This document shows positions 9,238 through 15,930 of a stretch of DNA of 64,000 nucleotides, piece by piece. The notes beneath the pieces were generated by a model, which saw only the letters and a list, made by a program, of their open reading frames with translations, ran no database searches and was not told where the DNA came from. Position 1 is the stretch's first letter. Each line of letters begins with the position of its first letter. Both the position numbers and the translations under genes were made by a program. The DNA is from Paludibacter sp. 47-17. Lineage in GTDB: Bacteria; Bacteroidota; Bacteroidia; Bacteroidales; Paludibacteraceae. Location of the stretch: the NCBI GenBank assembly GCA_001898935.1, contig MKVT01000009.1, forward strand, positions 310,001 through 374,000, given 5' to 3'.

Positions 9238-10737
9238 ATGGCCGAAAAGAAAATGCAGAGTCTGGCTAAAGACACAGCAATATACGGGGTAAGTAGTATT
9301 CTGGGCAAGTTCCTGAACTGGCTGCTGGTGCCTATGTATACCTATGTGTTGACCGAATCGGCCGAATACGGACAGGTGGCTAACCTCTACGCGTGGTCGG
9401 CGCTATTGCTGGTGATTCTGACCTATGGTATGGAGACCGGATTTTTTCGGTTTGCCAATAAAAATAAAGAACAAGCCGGGAAGGTTTACGGCAACACCTT
9501 GATTTCGATCGGGACTACATCGCTTCTTTTCGGCGTAGCCACCTATGTATTTGCGTCGCCCATAGCACAGGTATTGGGCTACGAACAACATCCCGAATAC
9601 ATCGCCATGCTGGGCGCTGTAATTGCCATGGACGCTTTCGGGTCAATACCCTTTGCCTGGCTCCGGTTCAGTAGCCGGCCAATTAAGTTTGCTGCGCTGA
9701 AATTGCTGATGATCATCACCAATATTTTCTTCAATATCTTTTTTCTGGTTATATGCCCGTGGATCTATGCCAAAACACCCGGACTCATCGATTGGTTCTA
9801 CAGACCCGACTATGGAGTCGGGTACGTATTGGTAGCTAATGTAATTCAAACCGTAGTAGTCACATTAGCATTGATTCCGGAAATCAGGAAAGCAAAATTC
9901 GGCTTCGACGGCGCCTTGTTACGGCAAATTCTGAAATACTCGCTACCGCTCATGATCCTGGGAATTGCCGGTATTATGAACCAAACCCTCGACAAGATAA
10001 TATTCCCTTATTTAATGGCCGACAAAGCGCTGGCCATTTCCGAACTGGGCATCTATTCGGCATGTTTTAAAATTTCGATGGTTATGATGATGTTTACGCA
10101 GGCCTTCCGGTATGCTTACGAACCATTTATTTTCGCACAACATAAGGATAAAAACAGCAAAGAGGCCTATGCCGATGCCATGACGTTTTTCATCATCTTT
10201 TCGTGGCTCATCTTCCTGGGTATGGTATTTTACCTCGATATCATTCAATACCTTATACGCAGCGATTACCGGGTAGGGTTGCGGGTGATACCGGTCGTAC
10301 TGTTGTCTTATATTTTCCAGGGCGTATTTTTTAATCTTTCGCTATGGTATAAATTGACCGATAAAACCCATTATGGCGCCTGGATCTCTATCGTCGGAAC
10401 ACTGATAACGCTCGCAATCAACATCGTATTCGTGCCCGTTTTCAGCTATATGGCATCGGCATGGGCTTCGTTTGCCTGTTACCTCGTCATGATGGTGATT
10501 TCCTATGTTCTGGGACAGAAGTATATGCCGGTTGCATACGACCTGAAAAAGATCGGGTTTTACAGCCTACTGGCATTAACATTGTTTGGAGTTAGTTTAC
10601 TGATCAAAACGCCGTATTTATTTCTTACGATCGCCTTAAAAACGGTTTTGTTGATCATTTTTGTATTCATCGTGATAAAAAGAGATTTTCCTATCCGGAA
10701 TATCCCGTATCTGTCGCGCTTTTTCAACCGAACCTAA
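9238..10737 (+). CDS. polysaccharide flippase (MOP superfamily, Wzx-like)
   Basis: A 499-residue polytopic inner-membrane protein with about 12-14 hydrophobic segments and the family-typical start (KDTAIYGVSSILGKFLNW). It belongs to the oligosaccharide flippase branch of the MOP superfamily, which moves lipid-linked glycans across the membrane. Two predicted glycosyltransferase genes follow immediately (1-base gaps), so it probably exports a glycan they help build. No Wzy polymerase is present in the window. The specific substrate cannot be deduced. Confidence 0.85.
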   Translation: MAEKKMQSLAKDTAIYGVSSILGKFLNWLLVPMYTYVLTESAEYGQVANLYAWSALLLVILTYGMETGFFRFANKNKEQAGKVYGNTLISIGTTSLLFGVATYVFASPIAQVLGYEQHPEYIAMLGAVIAMDAFGSIPFAWLRFSSRPIKFAALKLLMIITNIFFNIFFLVICPWIYAKTPGLIDWFYRPDYGVGYVLVANVIQTVVVTLALIPEIRKAKFGFDGALLRQILKYSLPLMILGIAGIMNQTLDKIIFPYLMADKALAISELGIYSACFKISMVMMMFTQAFRYAYEPFIFAQHKDKNSKEAYADAMTFFIIFSWLIFLGMVFYLDIIQYLIRSDYRVGLRVIPVVLLSYIFQGVFFNLSLWYKLTDKTHYGAWISIVGTLITLAINIVFVPVFSYMASAWASFACYLVMMVISYVLGQKYMPVAYDLKKIGFYSLLALTLFGVSLLIKTPYLFLTIALKTVLLIIFVFIVIKRDFPIRNIPYLSRFFNRT

Positions 10738-10738
10738 C

Positions 10739-11656
10739 ATGCAGGCCGAGTTATCACTGATTTTTTGCTCCCGCTCCGATCGGCTCCCTGATTCGCTGAT
10801 CAGCAATTTAAAAGAAACCGTTGGATGCGATTACGAACTTATCGTGATCGACAATTCCCGGAAACAGTACTCAATATTTGAAGCTTATCAACTTGGCTAT
10901 GCACAATCGGGCGGAAAATACCTGGCATTTTTACACGACGATATCCATTTTCACACGCCCGGCTGGGGCGAGTTATTAAAAGAACATCTCTCTGTTCCGG
11001 GAACCGGCATTACAGGAATCGGCGGACGCGACGCTCTGGTGAGAGTACCTTCGTCGTGGACCGTCAGCCTGCCCTACATACATCTGATACAATCCGGTAA
11101 AAACGGCAAACAAAAAAAAATAAAGCACAGACCCTCCGGTTTTACCGGAAAGCGCGCAAAGGTGGTAATGCTCGACGGAGTGATGCTTTGTATGAACCGG
11201 ACCGTCATGGAGCAGATCTGTTTCGACACCACCCTGAAAGGATTTCACGGCTACGATTTCGATTGCTGTATTCGTTCGGCAGCAGCAGGATTTCAGAACT
11301 ATGTAATGTATAATATCGACATAGAGCACTTTTCCAGAGGAAATGCTGACAGAGCATATTACCGGAATTTAATTCAGGTTTTTCAAAACCATTCGCAGGA
11401 GCTTCCCCTCAGTGTGATTCCCTTATCACCCACCGAACAAGCAGTACTCGAAATACAAGGGATCAACCGGCTGCAACGTAAAATGATGGTCAAAGGGTTC
11501 ACCTTCGGTGAAATAATAAAAACAACGGAACATTTTAATGAAATAATCGGAAAGAATAAATCCATACCTCTAATTAGGAAAGTATTCCTGTTGTTACTAT
11601 ATATATTGATTGTAGTTGTCTACAAACCACAACTTCTACTAAAAAACAGAACATAA
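10739..11656 (+). CDS. glycosyltransferase, family 2-like
   Basis: A 305-residue putative glycosyltransferase with a GT-A type N-terminal half: an initial strand with FCSRSDR, the VIDNS nucleotide-binding segment (37-41) and an acidic HDDIHFH motif (66-72) in the position of the metal-binding DxD. A C-terminal hydrophobic stretch (about 282-300) may anchor it to the membrane. It resembles the Bacteroidota branch of family 2 enzymes that lacks a canonical DxD spacing. It is one base after the flippase gene and one base before a second transferase. Donor and acceptor sugars are unknown. Confidence 0.75.
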   Translation: MQAELSLIFCSRSDRLPDSLISNLKETVGCDYELIVIDNSRKQYSIFEAYQLGYAQSGGKYLAFLHDDIHFHTPGWGELLKEHLSVPGTGITGIGGRDALVRVPSSWTVSLPYIHLIQSGKNGKQKKIKHRPSGFTGKRAKVVMLDGVMLCMNRTVMEQICFDTTLKGFHGYDFDCCIRSAAAGFQNYVMYNIDIEHFSRGNADRAYYRNLIQVFQNHSQELPLSVIPLSPTEQAVLEIQGINRLQRKMMVKGFTFGEIIKTTEHFNEIIGKNKSIPLIRKVFLLLLYILIVVVYKPQLLLKNRT

Positions 11657-11657
11657 A

Positions 11658-12371
11658 ATGGCCAAACTACACATAATCACCCCGGTAAAGGACTCTATCG
11701 ATACTGCACTTGAAACAATCGAACATATTATGAACTCGGACACCTCCGATTTCAGCTATACGGTTTACGATGATTTCAGCAGTTACGAAACCCGGCAACA
11801 ATTGAAAGCAGCTTCCGAAGAAAAGGGATTTAAATTAATTCATTTACAGGATTTGACCAATCACCCGTCTCCGAACTACTTGTTGGTTTTACAGCATGCG
11901 CAACAACAGGCTATAAGCAACAATTGCCCGTTATTAATCATCGAATCGGATGTATTAATCCAAAAAAACACGCTGTCGGAGCTGATGAGGCTAAATAATT
12001 CGCTTGAAAACCCAGGGATGATTGCAGCGGTAACGACTCACACCGACGGTACCGTCAACTTCCCTTATCTGTACGCCCGGCATTATAAGAAATCGACCCA
12101 GGCAACGTTGAAAAGGCTAAGCTTCTGTTGTACCTTACTCCATCTGGAGTTATTGAAGAGCTATGATTTCAATGCCTTAAATCCCGAAAAAAACTGGTAT
12201 GATGTATTTATTTCCCGCCAATCCATCGCACAAGGATTTACGAATTACCTGGCAATGGACATCCCGGTGATCCATAAACCGCATAGCAGCAGGCCCTGGA
12301 AGTTGGAAAAATACAACAATCCATTCAAATATTACTGGAAAAAAATAACACAACGCCGCGACAAGATCTGA
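11658..12371 (+). CDS. probable glycosyltransferase (family 2-like)
   Basis: A 237-residue protein beginning with the KLHIITPVKDS strand typical of GT-A folds. It has a VYDDFSS segment (about 36-42) and an IIESDVLI motif (about 93-100) that could fill the DxD role. No membrane segment is visible. It is the last gene of the plus-strand run with the flippase and converges on the RNase H gene. The sequence is diverged from typical family 2 members, so the call rests on these motifs and on context. Confidence 0.65.
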   Translation: MAKLHIITPVKDSIDTALETIEHIMNSDTSDFSYTVYDDFSSYETRQQLKAASEEKGFKLIHLQDLTNHPSPNYLLVLQHAQQQAISNNCPLLIIESDVLIQKNTLSELMRLNNSLENPGMIAAVTTHTDGTVNFPYLYARHYKKSTQATLKRLSFCCTLLHLELLKSYDFNALNPEKNWYDVFISRQSIAQGFTNYLAMDIPVIHKPHSSRPWKLEKYNNPFKYYWKKITQRRDKI

Positions 12372-12379
12372 CCCATCAT

Positions 12380-12392
12380 CCGCTGTAAGCGG
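12380..12392. terminator. small hairpin between convergent genes
   Basis: CCGCT-gta-AGCGG forms a 5-bp stem in the 21-base space between the glycosyltransferase and RNase H stop codons. There is no strong T run, so termination activity is uncertain. Confidence 0.3.
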
Positions 12393-13043
12393 TTATTTAC
12401 GGCCAAAATCGGCAGGGATCTCACCCCAGGCCTCCGTTTGCCACTTCATAATCCGGGTGGAATATCGATTGTCGGCCAGCCATTTTTCGGCCCGGGCAAT
12501 CAAATCGAAGAGTACGGCATTTTCGGGCCTGGGCTCCAGCCTGGTCTTTGCCTTACCTGCTTTCACCCATGCCATTGCATTCACACTATCGGTATAAATA
12601 GGTAACAAAGAGTTTTGCTGCTTCAACACAGCCAACCCATGTACCAAAGCCAGAAACTCACCCACATTATTGGTACCTTGCTTAAACGGGCCCTTACGAA
12701 AAATCTCCTGCCCGGTACGTGTATAAACGCCTCTGTATTCCATCAAACCCGGGTTGCCACTACACGCTGCATCAACCGAAATACTCTCCATCTCGGGCAT
12801 CCCGACCCGGGCAATCAGCACTGTCTTATCCGGCGAACTGGTACTTTTATGTGCCGGACTCTTCCCGACAAAGTCCCAATACGGCGAGTTATAAGCCTCT
12901 ACAGCCTCCTGATGCGATTCAAAGCCCTTATACTTTGCGCCGGCATAACCATGAATTTGCTGCTTGCATTTCTCCCAGCTATCATAAATGCCCGGAGTCT
13001 TACCATCCCAAACAACAAAAAAATTATTTTTGGATTTTCCCAT
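12393..13043 (-). CDS. viroplasmin-domain ribonuclease H
   Basis: Predicted to degrade RNA in RNA-DNA hybrids. The 216-residue protein starts with a caulimovirus viroplasmin/RNase HI N-terminal domain (FFVVWDGKTPGIYDSW), which binds hybrids. An RNase H domain follows with the acidic residues in SVDAACSGNPG, NNVGEFLAL and IYTDSVNA. An ATG 12 codons further upstream (13079) also exists, but MGKSKNNFFVV at 13043 is the usual start of this family. The gene is downstream of lolD on the same strand with a tRNA-Arg gene between them on the opposite strand. The tRNA promoter lies inside its first codons and just upstream. Confidence 0.88.
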   Translation of the reverse strand: MGKSKNNFFVVWDGKTPGIYDSWEKCKQQIHGYAGAKYKGFESHQEAVEAYNSPYWDFVGKSPAHKSTSSPDKTVLIARVGMPEMESISVDAACSGNPGLMEYRGVYTRTGQEIFRKGPFKQGTNNVGEFLALVHGLAVLKQQNSLLPIYTDSVNAMAWVKAGKAKTRLEPRPENAVLFDLIARAEKWLADNRYSTRIMKWQTEAWGEIPADFGRK

Positions 13044-13059
13044 AAAAACACTACTTTTG
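13029..13059 (+). promoter_or_regulatory. promoter of tRNA-Arg(CCU)
   Basis: TTTG (13029-13032), a 19-base spacer and TACTTTTG (13052-13059) form a near-ideal Bacteroidota promoter 22 bases before the tRNA 5' end. It overlaps the start codon region of the divergent RNase H gene. Confidence 0.7.
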
Positions 13060-13081
13060 CATTTCGTTTCAAAAACCATCC

Positions 13082-13153
13082 GGCCCTGTAGTTCAATGGA
13101 TAGAACGGAAGTTTCCTAAACTTTAAATTCGGGTTCGATTCCCGGCGGGGCTA
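13082..13153 (+). tRNA. tRNA-Arg, anticodon CCU
   Basis: A full cloverleaf can be folded by eye. The acceptor stem is GGCCCTG (13082-13088) with CGGGGCT (13146-13152), including two G-T pairs. The D stem is GTTC/GAAC. The anticodon stem is GAAGT/ACTTT with loop TTCCTAA, so the anticodon is CCT at 13115-13117. The T stem is TCGGG/CCCGG with loop TTCGATT. The discriminator is A at 13153 and no CCA is encoded. It reads the rare AGG arginine codon. The 3' half of the gene is antisense to the last codons of lolD, whose stop codon falls in the anticodon loop. Confidence 0.94.
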
Positions 13154-13796
13154 CTCTTCCATCCTTCATTTCAATTACTCTGTCCGACAAGGCCGCCAGC
13201 TCTTTGTCGTGCGTAACAATGATTATCGTTAATCCGAATTCGTCGCGCAATTTAAACAGCAGGCGATGCAATTCATCTTTGTTTTTGGAGTCCAGGCTTC
13301 CCGATGGTTCGTCGGCAAGAATCAGCCGGGGATTGTTGATAAGAGCCCGGGCCACTGCTACCCGTTGCTTTTCGCCGCCGGAAAGCTCCGACGGCTTATG
13401 ATTCAACCGGTCGGAAAGCTGGAGGTAGGCCAACAACTCCCGGGCCTTTTTATCGGTTTTCCGCTCGTCGGCACCCATCATCAATCCGGGAATCATCACA
13501 TTTTCAAGCGCTGTAAATTCAGGCAGCAGTTGATGAAACTGAAATATAAATCCTAATTTCCGGTTGCGAAAGGCAGCCTTTTCTTTTTCGTTCAGTTTGA
13601 TCAGATCGACACCATCCACCAGCACTTCGCCTTCGTCGGGATCGTCGAGGGTACCCAGTATTTGCAATAAGGTCGTTTTTCCAGCCCCACTCGGACCAAC
13701 GATCGATACAATTTCGCCCTTATCGACCCGCAGATCGACACCTTTCAGCACTTCCAGCTCATCAAACTTTCGATGGATATTTTTTGCTTCAATCAT
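13116..13796 (-). CDS. lolD: ABC transporter ATP-binding protein (LolD-like)
   Basis: A 226-residue ATPase of the LolD/MacB class. It has Walker A (GPSGAGKTT), signature [15 protein letters not shown], Walker B ([12 protein letters not shown]) and a switch histidine (IIIVTHD). In Bacteroidota this family usually drives lipoprotein release from the inner membrane with LolC/E permeases, but no permease gene is next to it here. The last dozen or so residues (after EMKDGR) are encoded by the antisense strand of tRNA-Arg, and its TAG stop (13118-13116) lies in the anticodon loop. The family normally ends close to this point, so the tail is probably dispensable. Confidence 0.88.
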   Translation of the reverse strand: MIEAKNIHRKFDELEVLKGVDLRVDKGEIVSIVGPSGAGKTTLLQILGTLDDPDEGEVLVDGVDLIKLNEKEKAAFRNRKLGFIFQFHQLLPEFTALENVMIPGLMMGADERKTDKKARELLAYLQLSDRLNHKPSELSGGEKQRVAVARALINNPRLILADEPSGSLDSKNKDELHRLLFKLRDEFGLTIIIVTHDKELAALSDRVIEMKDGRVAPPGIEPEFKV

Positions 13797-13818
13797 TTCC
13801 TTTCTACTTTTATGCCTG

Positions 13819-13826
13819 CAAATTTA
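13819..13826 (-). promoter_or_regulatory. -7 promoter box for lolD
   Basis: TAAATTTG on the minus strand matches TAnnTTTG and lies 23 bases before the lolD start codon. No clear -33 element is seen. Confidence 0.4.
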
Positions 13827-13848
13827 AGGATAAAACCGTTAAAACCAT

Positions 13849-13856
13849 TATTTTTG
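13849..13856 (+). promoter_or_regulatory. -7 promoter box for the metallopeptidase gene
   Basis: TATTTTTG matches TAnnTTTG and lies 14 bases before the ATG at 13870. It is divergent to the lolD box. Confidence 0.4.
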
Positions 13857-13869
13857 CAGAAAAAACAAT

Positions 13870-14574
13870 ATGTCGGCCGAGTTAAGTCAATTTGGGAACA
13901 TAAGTTATAAAAGAAGTCTGAGAGCCAGCCGTATAGCTGTGCGCATACAGCCCGACGGTTTAGTAATCACCCTTCCGGTGACCAAATCGCAGGCCGAAGC
14001 AACCGCTTTCGTACTCTCCATTCGCGAACGTATCCTGATGAAACAAAACCGGATACGACAACGCAGTCAGAACAGCATCCTGACAGAGGAGAAAGGATAC
14101 AAAACACTTTCGTTTGATGTCCACCTGAGCAAAGCCAATCGGAAGGATGTTTTTTTTCAATTTCAGGAGGGTAAATTGCACATCGAGTATCCGCTCGAAG
14201 CCGATTTGTCGTCGGAAAAAGTACAACAGGCTTGCTGGAAAGGAATTCAGTATTTTATGAAGAAGGAGGCGCGGCGATTGCTGCCTGCCCGTGTCGAACA
14301 ATTGGCACGACACCATGGATTTAACTTCAAAGATGTGAAAATTCAATCGGGGAAAACCCGTTGGGGGAGCTGCTCGAGCCAGAAAAACATCAATTTGAGT
14401 TTTTATCTGATGATATTGAGCCCCGAATTAGTGGATTACGTAATTTTACATGAATTGTGCCATACGGTCGAAATGAACCATGGCGACCGTTTTTGGAAAT
14501 TAATGGACAAGGTAACCGAAGGGAAAACCGAGAAGTATCGAAGGGAATTAAAAAAGTATCATATTCCCGAATAG
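13870..14574 (+). CDS. YgjP/SprT-like zinc metallopeptidase (DUF45)
   Basis: A 234-residue protein of the YgjP (DUF45) family. The zinc site HELCH (194-198) is followed by a third histidine (H204, in MNHGDRFW). The preceding KTRWGSCSS segment is highly characteristic of the family. The N-terminal half (YKRSLRASRIAVRI) also fits. There is no signal peptide, so it is a cytoplasmic peptidase-like protein whose substrate is not known for the family. It stands alone, divergent from lolD. A GC-rich hairpin follows its stop. Confidence 0.85.
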   Translation: MSAELSQFGNISYKRSLRASRIAVRIQPDGLVITLPVTKSQAEATAFVLSIRERILMKQNRIRQRSQNSILTEEKGYKTLSFDVHLSKANRKDVFFQFQEGKLHIEYPLEADLSSEKVQQACWKGIQYFMKKEARRLLPARVEQLARHHGFNFKDVKIQSGKTRWGSCSSQKNINLSFYLMILSPELVDYVILHELCHTVEMNHGDRFWKLMDKVTEGKTEKYRRELKKYHIPE

Positions 14575-14595
14575 CAAACGCTATAAAACGCGAAA

Positions 14596-14615
14596 GGTTG
14601 GCTCGCCTGCCAACC
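14596..14615 (+). terminator. hairpin after the metallopeptidase gene
   Basis: GGTTGGC-tcgcct-GCCAACC makes a perfect 7-bp stem 21 bases after the stop codon. The following bases (AATCTTT) are only weakly T-rich, so it may be a terminator or an RNA-end stabiliser. Confidence 0.45.
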
Positions 14616-14643
14616 AATCTTTGTTAACCTTAAATCTAATACT

Positions 14644-14772
14644 ATGAAAAAATCACACTGCAAAGATAATGCGTTTTATACATTCATGCAAGTAATCTTC
14701 TCAAAAAACATGCTTTATAACATATTTTTAGCACTTATTATCAAAATAGACCTGTTTTTAATGCTATTTTGA
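14644..14772 (+). CDS. possible 42-residue hydrophobic peptide or gene remnant
   Basis: An ATG follows a TTAACCTTAAATCTAATACT leader, a style common before outer-membrane protein genes in this phylum. The peptide starts MKKSHCKDNAFYTFMQ and ends with a hydrophobic stretch (LYNIFLALIIKIDLFLMLF). It looks like the signal-peptide region of a SusC-type receptor that then stops. It could be a genuine small membrane peptide, a decayed N-terminus, or chance. No Shine-Dalgarno is visible. Confidence 0.25.
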   Translation: MKKSHCKDNAFYTFMQVIFSKNMLYNIFLALIIKIDLFLMLF

Positions 14773-14840
14773 TGGATTTTGGTTAAAATTTTAAATTAAA
14801 GGCGACCGGAGGGTGTATTCGGTTAAACCGGTTTTCACCG

Positions 14841-15044
14841 TCAGGCAGCTAATGCCTTTAAGGCCTCATACACCAGAAATGCCGGCCAAACCAGGGCTTT
14901 CAAAACTCCCAACACCCCTGCCCAGAAACTGGTAGCAACCGAAATATAATACACGGCAGCACCAATTAATCCCAAGCCGTATACCGCACCTCCGGTAGCT
15001 GTAGCCTGATTGTTGTTGCAATTGCAGTTTTCTTTGTTTTCCAT
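14841..15044 (-). CDS. small membrane protein of unknown function
   Basis: A 67-residue protein. A short hydrophilic N-terminus with a Cys-x-Cys pair (C7, C9 in ENCNCNNN) is followed by two hydrophobic segments, roughly residues 18-45 and 46-66, rich in Gly, Ala and Val. It lies 23 bases after the 160-residue Cys-containing gene on the same strand and is probably cotranscribed with it. I do not recognise the family. The CxC could bind metal or be modified, which is speculation. Confidence 0.6.
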   Translation of the reverse strand: MENKENCNCNNNQATATGGAVYGLGLIGAAVYYISVATSFWAGVLGVLKALVWPAFLVYEALKALAA

Positions 15045-15067
15045 TACGCCATTATATTGATTATTAG

Positions 15068-15550
15068 TTATAAAATTTCTCCAAAAAACACGACATAATT
15101 CTTACCATATTTTTTGGCACAGGCTGGACAGGTGGTATACCACATGTACAACTTTCCGGTTTTGAGCGAGCGCTCTTTGGCTTGTTGCTCATATTCCTTC
15201 CCCCATGCACCCGTTTGGCTGAAATCGCCTTCGTATACCCGGGTATAGTACTTGCCGCTTAATTTTACATGCCGGAACCCGGGCAGTTCCCGATCAACAG
15301 CCAGGTAGAGATCCATATTCCATTTGGAAGTATGATCGGACAAACACAACCAATCGGGCACAGTTGCATGATGTTTCTCGGTTGCTTTCATCAACATAGT
15401 CATTACTTTTCCAAAATTGAGTGGAATATACCAAAAACTAACCACCTTTTGTTTAACAAAAAGCTTGTCGGTCCATTCAATCACTTTGTCATCCCAGGGA
15501 GCAGGGTCGAAAGGAGGACAACATACAGATTCGTCGGTTGTTGTTGCCAT
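15068..15550 (-). CDS. conserved protein of unknown function with CC and CxxC motifs
   Basis: A 160-residue soluble protein. Visible features are a Cys pair near the start (C10-C11, followed by PPFDPAPWDD), a central LSDHTSKWNMDLYLAVD segment, and a C-terminal CPAC (C141, C144) followed by KKYGKNYVV. The segments look like a conserved family that is sometimes labelled hydrolase, but no catalytic motif supports that name. The two Cys pairs suggest metal binding or redox chemistry. It precedes the 67-residue membrane protein gene and has its own promoter-like sequence. Confidence 0.7.
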   Translation of the reverse strand: MATTTDESVCCPPFDPAPWDDKVIEWTDKLFVKQKVVSFWYIPLNFGKVMTMLMKATEKHHATVPDWLCLSDHTSKWNMDLYLAVDRELPGFRHVKLSGKYYTRVYEGDFSQTGAWGKEYEQQAKERSLKTGKLYMWYTTCPACAKKYGKNYVVFFGEIL

Positions 15551-15586
15551 CGTGATATAAATTAAGTATTAAGTCGCAAATATACA

Positions 15587-15616
15587 CAAATATACGTTAA
15601 AATTACTGGCATCAAA
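15587..15616 (-). promoter_or_regulatory. promoter of the Cys-protein gene pair
   Basis: TATATTTG (15594-15587 on the minus strand) matches TAnnTTTG, with TTTG (15616-15613) 18 bases upstream. A second identical -7-like box lies at 15584-15577. The start codon is 37 bases downstream of the first box. Confidence 0.5.
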
Positions 15617-15901
15617 AAGTTTAACTGTTTTTTAATTTCTGCAAATCAGTCATTTAAGGATTCTCTGGCAAGTTGAATTCTATGCTAAAATCATCGCTCC
15701 GGAAGCGCCCGCGCAGCAAGTACCGGTGCTGGGGTTCGGGGCAATTGGCGATTCGGCAACCGATCCGCGGCCGGAATGGCGGAATTGCGACACAAGGCTT
15801 TCCGGATGGAACCCGCACGGAGATGCCTTCGTTTACGCATTAATTGGGAGACAACCCGCTTATCTTTTAAGCAACTCACTGCATATCTGCTGATTTTTTT
15901 G
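15617..15901. other. intergenic stretch with a GC-rich, ORF-like segment
   Basis: About 380 bases separate the Cys-protein gene from metG. The central part (15680-15840) is much richer in G and C than the flanks. On the plus strand one frame is open from 15636 to 15898 without a start codon, and an overlapping frame gives a 53-codon basic peptide from ATG 15681. The minus strand is also open. None resembles a protein I know. It may be a gene remnant or a structured RNA. Confidence 0.3.
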
Positions 15902-15909
15902 TATTTTTG
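15902..15909 (+). promoter_or_regulatory. -7 promoter box for metG
   Basis: TATTTTTG matches TAnnTTTG and lies 21 bases before the metG ATG at 15931. No -33 TTTG is visible at the right spacing. Confidence 0.45.
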
Positions 15910-15930
15910 CGGCGTAAAAGCAGAATATTT

